Shown: positions 47,510 to 59,157 of the stretch, in pieces
Layout of the letters: each line of letters opens with the position of its first letter
How positions within the stretch are numbered: position 1 is the first letter of the stretch
Source: Armigeres subalbatus
Lineage: Eukaryota > Arthropoda > Insecta > Diptera > Culicidae
DNA: 64,000 nucleotides
Direction: 5' to 3'
Assembly (NCBI RefSeq): GCF_024139115.2
Contig: NC_085140.1
Coordinates: 463,295,506-463,359,505 of the forward strand
Notes under the pieces: generated by a model
The model's input: only the letters and a program-made list of their open reading frames with translations
Told to the model about the DNA's origin: nothing
Databases searched by the model: none
Position numbers and translations under genes: made by a program

Positions 47510-47947
47510 GCCCTATCGCAGAGAGGTCAATTTGGGGTGCACGCGGCATCATCATTCTTGATACCATTCGTGCAGAGGGAAGCAGGCGCGAAGTCGACCC
47601 TTTCCACCTTCCGAGGACATAGGGCGTGGTAAGGACACCTGGAAAGCCGGCAACAATGGCACGGCTAACAATGGCACGGTACCATGGTGTTCTTCTAAAA
47701 AAGCGAGTCACGATGTTCGATGCTGCAAGGACACGCAGCTAACCTCGAGGGTGCGTTATGCACTGGCCCCCTTTGAAGCATTACTTTCTGGTTGTACCGA
47801 AGGGACGATGGGCTTGGCGGCAATGGAAACGGTTTAGCGGGTCGGGGATGCAGTCCTGCCTCCCTCGTTTGCTGTTGGAGGTGACCCCTAACCCCGCACC
47901 AGGATGTCTGTTGAGCAGATTCCCCATCCATTGCTTATGAAGAGAAA

Positions 47948-48071
<124 letters not shown>

Positions 48072-48159
48072 TCACCTCAATTCGTCGAGCTGAGTCGATC
48101 GGTATATCCAGTTTTTCGCAAGCGGTAATGGCCGCCAGCTTGCCTGGGGGTCCTAAAAA

Positions 48160-49700
48160 TGTGCACTTTTATACGAAAAACAATTGTTTTTTTATATATA
48201 GAAAAAACTACAGAGGTAAAAATATATATCAAGCATAATTTTTGTATGCTATGTATGACGTATGTAACAAAAGTAAACAAAACGGGGTTTTTAATACAAC
48301 GTGACAATCACACGCGGCTTTATATAATACGCATCGATTTTACTGATTTCAGATCTTAAAATTCTTTAATTCAATCTTTTTGCGAATCGACGTATGTAAA
48401 AATTTCTATTTTTGAAGTCTCACTGTTACATACGTCGCTTTAACATATGGGAACTAAGAGCGACCTATGTAACAAAAAAAGTAAAACAAAACAAAACTGC
48501 AGTTGCGTCAATCGTGCACTATGGAAAACCGACCAATGTACACCGACGTACGCTTAGCATACCGGTGTATGTATAATTTTATCGTTTTTCACAGTGAATT
48601 TGAATGAACTGAGCTTTGCTGTGAAGCACGCTTATTACGTGCCATGTAATGATGCATGCCAGCGGAAAAAAGTATTGAAAAAAGATTTAGTTTTAAAACA
48701 GTTTTAGAAAAAGTTTTGCCAATTTTCTGCAAAGGATTTCTCGAATCCTCATAATTGTTACATACGCCGTTATGAAAAATTATGCTTGATATCAGGTTTC
48801 GTGTGGCGTATACAAAGGCATTTTCCTTAAAGAAAATCCACCAATCACGTAACGTAAAATTTGGCTGTTTCATAACCCCTCCCCCCTATCTTACACTGCA
48901 GTGCACTGTTTGTATGAATACTCTAAAAATTATATGGATCTCCACACATCTCGCAACCCCTCCCAGCCAAACGTTACGTAGTTTATGAATGTTTCTTTTG
49001 ATTAAATGAAATTATCATTTAGATGAAATTGTGTTTTCGTACTATGTTTAGGTGTACAACAAGTCCTAATACAATTTCATTATTTCGCTTCCGTGCATTG
49101 TTGGCTAAGCACTTTCTAACACCAATTCGAATTACTTCAACTTATCCTAAAACTTGTGATAATTTCTGAATTCTGTCCCTTTTTTCTTAGTTGTGGATTT
49201 TCACGCTTTGGAAGAAGGCTTATTTCGGGCGGAGATACGGGTTTGACATCATAACTTGAAGATTCATATGCGTAATTTCTGCCCACCTGTCCACCCGTTC
49301 CTGCGTACTTTTACACCACAGTCCCAAAAATTATTCAAGTAATGGTTTTGACTTCTTGGAAAACCAACCGGATTGGTGTTCTGTACCATAAAGTACTCAA
49401 TACAATAGGTTATCGAAATGGTATAATGTTCACCTGATTGAACGTATATGTGGTAATGAAATACTAGTTGCGGAAACCCAATTATTTTTAGCAAAATGAC
49501 CAAAAAGTTATCTAACTCCATATCTTTTTTGTTGTTTATTCAAATCGTTTACAATTACACATGATAATAGTTGGCCAGAATACCTGTCAAACTAATGCAG
49601 TGCTGCTAGTTTATCTTTTTTAATTACTTCAAAAAATCGAAAACGTACTCTTAGCCCACGCGCACTCTTGCCCCACTCTACTCTAGAGTCTATAATGGGA
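48160..49700. repeat. Repeat related to 20.8-21.6 kb, with ACGTATGTAAC words
   Basis: It shares ordered words with 21150-21640 (ACTACAGAGGTAAAA, CCCCTCCCAGCCAAACGTTA, GGAGATACGGGTTTGACATC, CACCCGTTCCTGCGTACTTT). It also carries GACGTATGTAAC-like words on both strands at about 48257, 48390, 48426, 48463 and 48757. It ends near CGCACTCTTGCCCCAC (49660). No coding sequence is supported. Confidence 0.5.
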
Positions 49701-49739
49701 TCACAATTCAGTCAATAGAAATCATAACACACGACTTTC

Positions 49740-50170
49740 AAGGGCTGCAAAATGGTGGGTTGACATCAAGGAAGGAGCGCCCAACAGAGCTCTGGTCCCC
49801 ACAAGTCCCTATCTCACGCTTCCACGGGTCGTCCGATGACAAAAGACCGCGAGCTAAGGGTTGTGTACTTAGCTGGTAGTGCAGCCTGGGCACTGTTATC
49901 TTTCTGACATCAGCTAGAGTGAGAAGGTACGCCTCGAGCGTCTGTTCACCAGGAGGTGCGGCTCAAACAGCGTCTGCCGGTACCCAGCGGCTGATTAACG
50001 AAATGCTGTATCGCGTCAGCTATACCTAAGGTGGCAGCCCCATCATCGCGATGTAGGTAACGCGACCCCGGTAAGGTAGCTTACTGAAGCCTCTCAAATA
50101 CCACGAAAAATGGAGATAGAAGAAAAAGAGAACGTTATTTTTGGCAACCGACCCGGCAACGAAATAAGGA
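49740..50170 (+). other. RTE 5' leader
   Basis: It is GC-richer than surrounding DNA and contains structured-looking stretches (CCACGGGTCGTCC, GACCGCGAGCTAAGGG). RTE and R2 leaders in insects sometimes hold HDV-like self-cleaving ribozymes. I could not fold a complete one here by eye. Confidence 0.4.
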
Positions 50171-50174
50171 ATAT

Positions 50175-50980
50175 GATTGGAAACTCGGTACCTGGAATGT
50201 CAGGACCCTAAATGAACCTGGACGAGTGAGCCTTCTGGCTCGTGAACTGCAGAAGGTTGGAGTGAACGTGGCTGCTATTCAAGAAGTCCGATGGCCTAGA
50301 TCCGGAGAACGTGAATTCCGAGCCGTGGACCCCACGACCAATACTGCATTCAAGTATAACATCTATCACAGCGGCGGTGAAAAAGCAGAGCATGGAGTTG
50401 GTTTCGTAGTGATGGGCAAGCAGATGAAGCGAGTGATGCGGTGGAAACCCATTAGCGAACGAATCTGTGTGTTGAGGATATGGGGCAAATTCTTCAATTA
50501 CAGCCTAATCAACGTTTACGCACCGACAAACGATAAATCCGACGACGTGAAGGACACGTTTTATGAATGTCTTGATAAAGCCTATGGAGAGTGCCCAAAG
50601 CATGACGTGAAAATTGTTATCGGAGACGCTAACGCTCAGGTCGGTAGAGAGGACTTTTTCGTCCCATAATCGGTAGGGAGAGCGCTACTCCGCCACCAAT
50701 GACAACGGCCTACGGCTAGTAAATTTTGTTGCTGCCAGAGGGATGGCCATCAGTAGCACCTACTTTTGCACGAAAGAACATCCGAAAGCACACCTGGAGA
50801 CACCCAAATGGTGAAACTTGCAAACCAGATAGACCATGTTCTGGTGGATGGGCGCCATTTCTCGGATGTTATCGATGTGCGGACATTCAGAGGTCCGAAC
50901 ATTGACTCTGATCACCATCTCGTTGTTGCAAAATTCGATTACGGTTGTCAACTGTATCGAACGAAAGATCACAGCGAACG
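50175..50980 (+). pseudogene. RTE endonuclease domain, broken
   Basis: It reads KLGTWNVRTLNEPGR (about 50180), LQKVGVNVAAIQEVRW (the catalytic Glu of EVRW), AEHGVGFVVMGK, INVYAPTNDKSDDVKD and VIGDANAQVGREDF (catalytic Asp/Asn), with a stop at 50668. After a frame change it gives [19 protein letters not shown] and [13 protein letters not shown] (SDHH catalytic pair) at 50820-50940. All endonuclease signature motifs are recognisable, but not in one frame. Confidence 0.85.
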
Positions 50981-51289
50981 ATGCGTTACAATATCCAGCG
51001 ATTGTCGGCGGAAGGAGTATCGGCTGAGTACCGCCAGAAGCTCGACGAACGGATAAGTGCAATCAACGTTAGCGACAACATCAACGATCTGTGGAGTCGA
51101 TCTATGGAGCGGTGAGTACAACAGCACGAGAAGTGGTAGGCACTGCACAGAGGCGACCCAGGACGGGTTGGTTCGATATGGAGTGTCAGGGAGTGACAGA
51201 CGAGAAGAACGTTGCCAGAAGCCGGATGATGGTGTAGGGTATCCGATCGAAAAGATATCGGTACAAGGAAGCAAGAGCAGCCGAAAAAC

Positions 51290-53280
51290 GAACCCACCAC
51301 AGGAAGAAAAAAGAGTACGAAAAACAAGTGATTAGCGAGGCGCAGGAAAAAATGGAGCAGAATGATATGCGGAGGTTTTATGAGACTGTAAATGGCGTGC
51401 GGAGAAAGACAGCGCCATCTCCCGTCATGTGCAGCGACCAACAAGGGAAATTGCTGACAAATAAAACTGAAGTGGCTGCCAGGTGGACGCAACACTTCGA
51501 GACTTTGTGGAATAGAGGAAATGACGGTGCATTGGTGAACAGAATAAATATTAGCGACGATGGACAAGCTGTGGAGTCGCCTACACTAGACGAGGTTAGA
51601 AGCTGTGAAAGAGCTGAAAAAACAATAAGGCTGCGGGAAGGACCGACTCCCGGCTGAACTTCTCAAACATGGCAGTGAGCAGCTTTATGAGGTTCTGCAT
51701 CAAATTATGTCGAAAATATGGGAAGACGAGGAAATGCCTGCTAGCTGGTTGGACGGCCTCATTTGCCCTCTCTTTAAGAAAAGGGAACAGACTGGAGTGC
51801 GCCAATTACCGAGGAATAACCCTCCTTAATTCGGCGTACAAAATTATTTCCCGTATTCTGTTCATCAGATTGAGACCGCTTGAAGAGTCCTTCGTCGGCG
51901 AATACCAAGCAGGGTTTTGTGAGGGCCGATCAACGACGGATCAAATGTTCAACCTGAGACAAATCCTTGATAAAATCCTGGGAGTACAACTTGCAGACAC
52001 ATCATCTGTTTATTGATTTCAAGGCGGCGTACGACTCAGTGAAACGGAATGAATTATGACAAATTATGCTTGAACATGGTTTTCCGGCGAAACTGATACG
52101 GCTGATTCGTATAACGTTGGACGGATCGAAATTAAGTGTAAGGGTTGCGGATGAAATATCGACGTCATTTGTTACCTTAGATGGATTAAAACAGGGTGAT
52201 GCACTCTCAGAACCCTACTGTTCAATATAGCGCTCGAGGGAGCGATTAGGAGAGCTGGTGCAAAGAAGCGGTACCATTATCACAAAAATCGCATATGCTC
52301 CTGGGATTTGCGGACGATATCGATATTATCGGAATTGATCGCCGTGCCGTGGAAGAGGCTTTTGCGCCTTTAAGAGGGGAGAGACAGCGAGGATTGGACT
52401 CACGATCAATACCAGCAAAACGAAGTGCATGGTCGCTGGCAATCATCGTGGGTTCATTAGTGGTGGTGGTAGCGAAATAGTGCTGGATGGTGAAAGTTTG
52501 AAGTGGTAAAAGAATTTGTGTATCTTGGAACATTAGTGACGTGCGATAATGATGATACCCGCGAGGTGAAAAGGCGTATTGCAGCTGCAAATAGGGCTTA
52601 TTACGGACTTCGTAACCAGCTTAAAGGCCACCTTACACCTCGGGAATTTGGTCCGCGGATTTTTTCCCCATGTATTTTTGAATATGCGATGTTTTCGGAA
52701 TTTGGGCACGGAAAATAAAAATCCTGGCCCCCTTTAAAATGCACGGGGACCAAAATCCGGCGGAAAATTTTCCCGAGGTGTAAAGTAGCCTTAAGTCCCG
52801 TAGTCTGCAAACGAAAACAAAACTCGCGCTGTATTTACTCTGATTCTTCGGTGGCTTTATACGGCCATGAGACACTGGACGTTAAAGAAGTCTGATCGGA
52901 GAGCTTTCGGAGTGTTTGAGCGTAAGGTGCTGCGGACAATACTCGGCGGTAAACAGGAGAACGATATCTGGCGGCGTTACATGAATCACGAGTTGTACCA
53001 GGTGCTTTAAAGGCTGGATATTATTAAGCTTATACAACACGGCAGACTACGGTGGGCTGGTCACGTTGTTCGTATGCTGGAAGAACGTCAAGCGAAGATA
53101 ATATTTAGTAGAGAACCCGGAAGAGGCCGCAGGCTTCGTGGAAGGCCGCGTACACGATGGCTTTCTGCAGTTGAAGAGAGGACATGAGGGCGCTTCAATG
53201 TTCAGGGCGACTGGAAGCGATTGGCCCAGGATCGAGTCCAGTGGAGAAGGATACTCCATTCGGCGTAGGTTCATCGAAGA
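51290..53280 (+). pseudogene. RTE reverse transcriptase and C-terminal region, broken
   Basis: The connector frame (51328-51657) has NDMRRFYETVNGVRRKTAPS and PVMCSDQQGKLLTNKTEV. RT motifs follow in shifting frames: KNKAAGKDRLPAELLKHGSE (about 51615), CPLFKKGNRLECANYRGITL and FVGEYQAGFCEGRSTTDQM (51760-51960), then HHLFIDFKAAYDSV (52000) and LLGFADDIDII (52295; FADD intact). The tail KEFVYLGTLVTCDNDDTREV (52506) runs to NQLK at the MITE, resumes at SRSLQTKTKL (52795), and ends with HGRLRWAGHVVRM and GRPRTRWLSAVEE (53040-53190). Confidence 0.85.
52625..52790. mobile_element. 166-bp piggyBac-type MITE with TTAA duplication
   Basis: The inverted ends are AGGCCACCTTACACCTCGGG and CCCGAGGTGTAAAGTAGCC, flanked by TTAA (52621-52624 and 52791-52794). 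Removing it plus one TTAA rejoins the RTE frame (NQLKSRSLQ). TTAA duplication is diagnostic for piggyBac-like transposition. It is non-coding. Confidence 0.85.
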
Positions 53281-53319
53281 GCTGTAGCCCATCAAGTATC
53301 AAGTAAGTAAGTACTATTT

Positions 53320-53934
53320 TTATAATGCATGACCGCATGATACCGCTAGGTGGATTAATCTGGGTTTTTTTCTCTTGCATCTCCCTCCCTCTTCCCTTTG
53401 TTGTCATGAAATGAAGAGCAAAACCACTCAACAAGGGCAGTAAAGTGTAGGAAACCAACGTTAGGTAATCTCAAGTTTACAAAAGTTGAGTGAAATTTAC
53501 CTAACTTTTGGTTAGTTTCAAATTAAAATTAAGTATATTTTACATAATATTAAGTAAAATTCACTTAATTTGAATGAAAAAATACCTAATTTTATGTTCC
53601 TAAACCCCCGATTTGAGTGAAAAGTACCTAATATTAGGAACTTTTTCGAACCGTGCGCAAAGTAGTATGCTATAAAATATTTATAAATTCACTTATTTTT
53701 ATAGCATACTACTTAGTGTGGATTGATTTTCAGGCCGTCATCATCGCCTGTTTTGCAGCCGCTTGTGTGATGTAAACAGCGGCTGTTTTATTGACTGTCA
53801 AAATCGAGATTATCGATGTCGCGAAAATTTGTGAAGGAGTTCCGTGACTAATAAACGAAAGTAATATTATCCCTCAAAATTAGTGTAGCAATTAAATTTA
53901 GTGTCACAGTGAGATATTACAACATCAGGCTCAA
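53320..53934 (+). promoter_or_regulatory. Upstream and 5' UTR region of Nmnat
   Basis: The only space between the RTE 3' end and the Nmnat start is about 620 bp. It contains a repeat-like TTAGGTA-rich stretch (53460-53640), the hairpin at 53661-53713, and then a unique-looking segment from about 53740. That segment holds GATTATCGATGTCGCG, similar to the DRE-type TATCGATA element of fly housekeeping promoters. No TATA box is obvious. The transcription start is not determined. Confidence 0.35.
53661..53713. repeat. Hairpin with perfect 17-bp arms
   Basis: AGTAGTATGCTATAAAA at 53661-53677 pairs exactly with 53697-53713 around a 19-base loop. It may be the inverted repeat of a small MITE in the Nmnat upstream region. 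Confidence 0.8.
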
Positions 53935-55416
53935 ATGAGGATGACATCTCCATCAAAAATCATGCTCATAGCATGTGGCTCATTCAGTCCTCCAACCCCA
54001 ATGCATTTCCGGATGTTTGGTAAGTTTGTTGTGCAATGATTCGCAATGTAGATGAAAATCGTAGATGAAGGATCCTTTTCTCTTCGATACAGAAATTGCC
54101 CGAGACCATTTTGAGCAGATGGGCTCGGCGCACGTTGTTGGAGGAATCGTCTCTCCGGTACATGATTCCTACGGAAAAAGTGGATTGGTGGCGGCCTCAC
54201 ATCGGTGCAATATGATCAAAATTGGATTGCAATCTTCAGATTGGATTCGACTTTCCGAGTGGGAAACTCAACAGGAAGAGTGGACAAGGACACGGCTTAC
54301 GTTGCAGTACCATCAGGTATGTGTTCTAGAGGATTGATTTTTGCTCACACTATTTTTATCGCAAAAGGCAATAAGCGCAATGCAAATATGTTTCAAAAAT
54401 GTTGTCTTCCTTCAGACTTTTATTAGTAGAAATATCAATTTGAGGGGAAATCTTTGAATTTTACAATTGCTTTCTAGGTAACCAAAGCGGCCTGCATTTT
54501 TTCATATTTTAAATGTATTATTGTAATTGTAATTTATTAATCATACGGTACCCTGTCGGTTACACCTTATTTCAGGTCAAGGAAATTTTACAATTTGTGT
54601 TGTTTTGATTGTACGGGATTGAAGCTCTTCTATTACTAACGATAACATTAAATATTCCTAGCTATGACATACTCCTAATAGCAGTTTATTTTTTATATGA
54701 AGTTACTATTTTCCGAACATTATTTAATTCCTTGGTCATTTTGAAAAATATAATTGAAACTATTAGTAGTAACATTTATTTCACATTATTTCTCATTCCG
54801 TTTCGTTTCAGAACTGTATAAACTCCTATTTAAAAGAAACAAATAATGTAAACGATCAACATATCCCGTCGTGGATTCCGGAAGGATTGCGAAAGACAGC
54901 AAGTCACATCCAACTGAAACTTCTTTGTGGAGCCGATTTGCTTGAGTCATTTGCCACGCCTGGATTGTGGAAAGATGAAGACATTGAAGCCATCATCGGA
55001 CAGCATGGCATTGTGGTGATTTCTCGTGCCGGATCCAATGCAGAGCAGTTCATCTTCAATTCAGATCTGTTAAGCCGTTATAGGGTAGGCGTCATGCAAT
55101 TATTTAAAAATTACTTAATTCATGAAAACAAATCTTTCTAGAGAAACATAACAATTGTAACCAACTGGGTAACAAATGACGTCAGCTCCACGCTAGTACG
55201 CCGGCTGCTTAGCAGAGGAATGTCGGTCAAATATTTGCTAGATGATTATTTGATAGAATATATCAAAAAGCATGCTCTTTTTGGTACAAATAACACGTAA
55301 GTTATTTTTTTCGATATTTCTCGAATGCATTGGAAGTCTGATTCATAGCTAATATTCCCATTGTATCGCACAGTGAACCACTAATCACCGATTCGGATGC
55401 AATACTAATGTCTTGA
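53935..55416 (+). CDS. Nmnat: Nmnat, short isoform (259 aa) by alternative 3' splice site
   Basis: The donor at 55297 can also join an acceptor at 55373 (TTGTATCGCACAG), 100 bases before the distal acceptor (55473, GGATAACTTTCAG). The frame then reads TEPLITDSDAILMS and stops at 55414-55416. The lengths 85+224+273+155+43 give 780 bases, exactly 260 codons. This form has the full catalytic core but not the Ser/Thr-rich tail. Fly Nmnat is known to make splice isoforms with different C-termini and different nuclear or cytoplasmic location, so the same switch is likely. No poly-A signal lies between 55417 and 55473, so both forms probably share the downstream 3' end. This is inferred from sequence only; no transcript evidence is available. 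Confidence 0.7.
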
Positions 55417-56137
55417 ATTCATTCATTTCACATGTCTGTGCATTATTCATCGTTTTTTGTGGATAACTTTCAGTAAGTATATTTTGCCTACCAGTACAAG
55501 TGGAGAAATGATGAGTATTTCTCCTGTTTCTCCCGTAATTGATAATGACGTGTACGTTGAGTGTCAAAACGAGTTGAATACTCTGAATACTCTTGAATCG
55601 ATGGATGAAACCGATTTTCCGCGCAATACATTGAACCGTGTATTCTGCTGCGGTACGGAGAGCGACCCAATATCTTCATCAAAGAGCTCAAGAGGTTTTC
55701 TTAGTCACCCGGGAAGTGCCGTAAAAATTATCTCCCCATCTACGGTTACTTCTAATACTTCAGGCGGGACCGACACAAGAATAAGCTCTATCACTCAGCA
55801 CACGGCAGATGACAAGGTGGGTGAAAATCGCGAATCTGCACAAAAAAGCACATCTGAACTTGACATAAGCACAAAAGCACACGAAACACAAAGCAAACAA
55901 AATTCACCCAATAGCACTGCCAAAGGCACACAAGGCGTTTCAAAAAAATCTAGGGATTTGCAGCTCTCGGTAACTGAACTGGAAACATGTCGAGATTCTA
56001 CCCAAGACATCAGCAAGGACACAAAAAGTTCATCTGCGGGTCGTATTAGCCCCTCGAAAAGCTACGACGACATGATAAAATTTGTCTTCACGGAGCACGG
56101 AATTAGAGTCATCAGCGACCGCGAATACGTCGTTTAG
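53935..56137 (+). CDS. Nmnat: Nicotinamide mononucleotide adenylyltransferase, long isoform (466 aa)
   Basis: NMNAT joins NMN and ATP to make NAD and, in flies, also protects axons. Exons: 53935-54019, 54093-54316, 54812-55084, 55142-55296 and 55474-56137; each intron is GT..AG and the sum is 1401 bases in one frame. Motifs: ACGSFSPPTPMHFRMFE (nucleotide-binding GSFxPxxxMH, residues 14-30, spanning exons 1-2), SDWIRLSEWE, TPGLWKDEDIEAIIGQHGIV, ISRAGSNAEQFIF, and SSTLVRRLLSRGMSVKYL (the second signature, ISSTxxR type). Exon 5 adds about 220 Ser/Thr-rich residues and ends in FVFTEHGIRVISDREYVV. An in-frame TAG at 53899 supports this start; a second ATG at 53941 has a better context. It is the only intact host gene seen in full here. 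Confidence 0.92.
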
Positions 56138-56568
56138 AAACATCTCTCACGTTCAATTATAGCGTACAAAATCTCTGGTAACTAGTGCTGATCGTAGATT
56201 GCGTTCAGCGTTAAACAATTTACATGTTTGCATGTTATTCGTGTCCTTTCATAGAGATCTGAGGTAGAATGCTTTTGAGAACTATTTCCATTCTAGAATT
56301 TTGGTATCGTAATTTTGAATAAGCGTAGAATTTCGTACTTTTACTTTATTTTTCAATTTGCGGCTTTATAGCCTAAAATAATAGTAAAGATATTTTGAGA
56401 AATCTAGAGCACGAAAAACTATATCTTTATATTTACATCAACATGTCAAATGGTCACTGAAAGTGCTCGGGACCATAATGTTTTACAGCAGCGATAATCA
56501 TTGTTTTCTTGAATTCACTAGTTTAAAGTGATTTAGATTCAAGCGATTCCCTAAGAGACTACAACCAT

Positions 56569-56574
56569 AATAAA
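56569..56574 (+). terminator. Likely Nmnat polyadenylation signal
   Basis: AATAAA lies 432 bases after the long-isoform stop, with another (TAATAATAAATGG) about 30 bases further on. Either could end the shared 3' UTR. Confidence 0.5.
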
Positions 56575-56841
56575 CCCGGTTTTGGAAGGTTCTTTTGTAA
56601 TAATAAATGGATAAGTTTTCTCATTTTATCCATACAAACTATTTGAGTTTCGAAAAATGATCATTGCCGGTTGGCTATTCCAAAGATCATCCTATCCTTT
56701 CCTCCAATCCTAGGGGTTTTCTTGATTCGACATGGTCCGTTGGCCATTCGAAAATTGGCCTTTTTCTGTTGGGGCGTAAAACTGTGTCCATTGGGTTGAA
56801 CTTTTGTGGTTTATCCCTGAATCCTGATTAATATTAACTAT

Positions 56842-56896
56842 ACGCATCTTGTAGGTTGTCCACCTTTTGTCTAGTAAACAACCTAAGATGCGTCAT
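56842..56896. repeat. Imperfect hairpin downstream of Nmnat
   Basis: ACGCATCTTGTAGGTTGT pairs with ACAACCTAAGATGCGT apart from a 2-base bulge, around a loop of about 18 bases. It may be a small MITE remnant. Confidence 0.6.
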
Positions 56897-57127
56897 AAAA
56901 GAAAACCCACTACCTTTCCAGGATCATCAGTCGAGAATTCTCCTGGTTGCATAAAGCCACTATTTTTTTTTGTGGTTTAAAATTCAGTTTTTATTTAGTC
57001 AAGTATTGATAACTCAAGGTTTACAAAATATGTGCAGTTTCAAAAATCTAAGTCTAGGTGGAATTCTAATTCATTCACATCGATCCTGTTGTTACACTTG
57101 TTAACATAGTAGATGTAGGATTTCCAC

Positions 57128-59155
57128 TCACATATTATTACCTATTCCTGTCAGTACAGGTTTCACTAGATCCTCCAATGAAAATTGCCTCCACCCATGT
57201 GTTGCTCTTGCTAGCCTTCGTTGCAGAACCGTCCACGCCTGGACGACGCGAGCGCAAGAACAAAATTTATGCTGGAGCGTTTCGACCATTTGGTTTCCAC
57301 AGTGTGTGCAATTCTCGTCTGCCACCCGTTGCATCACGAACAGCAGTTTTCGATGCTCAATTTTGCCGTTCACTAGTAGGTACAATTTGGATCGTTGCGC
57401 GGATGTAAGCTGCTTTGCTGAAATATTTCGCCGCACGCGTGGCCAGTCGACCGCTGGACTGTTTATTACCTCCTTTGGAAGCTAGGTTTGTTGAACGAAG
57501 AACCGGTGGATAAGATCGGCGGAGGGGTTTTGTTGGATCAGGTGGGGAACTTGGGATAAACATGAGAGGATGATTCTAATGATAGTCTATTGAAATTGCT
57601 GGGCGAGGATTTGCGTGGAAAAGAAGGGATCTGTAGAAAGGATGGGAATCGATCTCATTTAGCGCTCTATTGGTGGCTAAGCTTTTGCTTTCTAAAGCCG
57701 GGATTTGCAGGCGCAGACCTCCTTGCTCCTTGTCCCGTGCCAGCTGAGTTATTGGTACACGGGCAGTCACTCCTCTCCACAAGAACGTACCCATTGTTAA
57801 CGTGATCTTCGCCGTGTGAATACCGAGGGGTGGCAACACAGACGATAAATACCATAGCTTGGATGTGCCAAACGTATTCAGCATAACTACTTTCTGGTGT
57901 ATGGTTAACGTACGCAATGATTGGAGCCACATTTGCTGCGCGAACTTCCCCCACCGTGCATTCCCATTTTGGGTTGCCCTCAGACAAATTGAATTTGCAC
58001 AGGAAATACCCAGAATTTTGACTATATGAGTAGTTTGTAGCCACTGGGTGTCAAAATATTTCCTTCGGCAATACCCCACATTCACCGCAATGGTTTTGCG
58101 CAATTCACCAGCGCCGGCGGCAAGACCAAAGCGACGAAAAACTTCCTCATCGTCTCGATCTGCCACGGTGACGTCACTATCACGCTGATGGCGTCGGCGT
58201 AGGCAACCAGTAAATCCTCTCCACACATTTGCTCGAGCCGGCATACCAACGGATGGAGAATCCGATAACGGATGGAGATATAAGACGAAAAGGTGCATGG
58301 ACAGTGGGGTCCTTTGTTTGCACCGAACGAGTAATCTCGAACGAACGAGAGAGGCGCCCATTGACGAGTAGCCGGGATGTGGACCGACTGGCGATGCGCG
58401 CGAGAAGAGCGATGAGTTCCTCGTTGAACCCGAGCGACCGCATGGTGTCGAAAAGAAATGAATGGCGCGCCCGATCGAAGGCGTTCTCGACTCTCGAGAT
58501 CAAAGCTGATGAGCTTACCGGCGCGACGGTGGTGACGGAGGCTGGCGATCCGATCTTTCAGAGCGAGAGTGGCTTGGAAGATGTTGCGCTCCGAGTTCGA
58601 ACATTTCTGTCCGTCGCTCAAGACACGGTGGGCTTGCATGACGCGCTCCAGTCGATTTTTCAGAATGCGGGAGAGAAGTTTAAAGTCACTGTTGAGCAGC
58701 GATATGGGCCGGTACGCTCGGGCCGTGTGTTCTCCACCTCTCTTCTTCACCAACACGATGATGCCCTCCACGAAGGTGTGGAAGATTGCCGGGCGAGTGC
58801 TTCATTGAGAAGCAGGTTCAACCCACGGTGGATGACGTTGAATACGCGTAGGTAAAACTCTCGTGGGATCCCGTCGGAACCTGGGGATCGCTTTGCTGCG
58901 CTGGATTTGATAGCAAACAGTATTTCTTCCGTCGTGATCTCTTCGGTGCATCGCTCGTTTAGTGGGTCGTTCGGTGGGATAACTCGTTCAAACAAACCCG
59001 TCCTCGTTGTTATCTGCTGCTTCTTCCGAATAGAGGTTGGAGAAAAAGCAAACAGATTTGCTTCGATTGTTTGTGCTCATTTAGAATTGCTTTTCAGCCG
59101 TTTGCAACTCATGATGGTTATTTTTACGTCGTCCTTCCCCAGCTGGAAGATCGAC
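57128..59155 (-). pseudogene. L1-clade reverse transcriptase and C-terminal tail, broken
   Basis: It reads EEILFAIKSSAAKRSPGSDG and IPREFYLRVFNVI (58930-58830), then RAYRPISLLNSDFKLLSRIL and VLSDGQKCSN (58715-58600), LKDRIASLRHHRRAGKLISF (about 58540), FDRARHSFLFDTMRSLGFNE (58480) and AYADAISVIVTS (58210). The last corresponds to the catalytic YADD block but has Ala for the second Asp. It continues through SKLWYLSSVLPPLGIHTAKI and TFLWRGVTARVPITQLARD (57840-57700) to a CTHCGNQMVETLQHKFCSC motif (57330-57280), the Cys/His C-terminal finger. The family call rests on the YRPISLLN, LWYLSSVLPP and FLWRG words typical of L1/Tx1-type RTs. Confidence 0.8.
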
Positions 59156-59157
59156 AT

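Larger units (their letters stand above)
42131..47930 (+). mobile_element. R1-clade LINE copy C, nearly full length, interrupted
   Basis: It holds a short 5' leader, ORF1 with zinc knuckles, ORF2 with endonuclease and RT, and a degraded 3' region that ends at a (CA)n array (47952). It lies directly downstream of copy B in the same orientation. ORF2 is interrupted by a 1.4-kb DNA element (45577-46975). Many stops and frameshifts make it inactive. Confidence 0.8.
49740..53314 (+). mobile_element. RTE-clade LINE, nearly full length, broken
   Basis: A 5' leader (about 49740-50170) is followed by endonuclease, connector, RT and a C-terminal region. It ends at CATCAAGTATCAAGTAAGTA; short tandem 3' tails of this kind are usual for RTE elements. 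Frameshifts and stops are many, and a TTAA-flanked MITE (52625-52790) interrupts the C-terminal part. RTE is the clade that includes mosquito JAM1-type elements. It lies about 620 bp upstream of Nmnat. Confidence 0.8.

Noticed and set aside
49740..49880. Possible HDV-like ribozyme in the RTE leader
   Set aside because: A GAGCTAAGGG stretch resembles a catalytic J4/2 region, but I could not pair all required helices (P1, P3 and P4 together). It needs a structure search before it can be claimed.
57178..58855. Plus-strand ORFs over the L1 region (including a 208-codon ORF)
   Set aside because: They are antisense to clear RT motifs on the minus strand.
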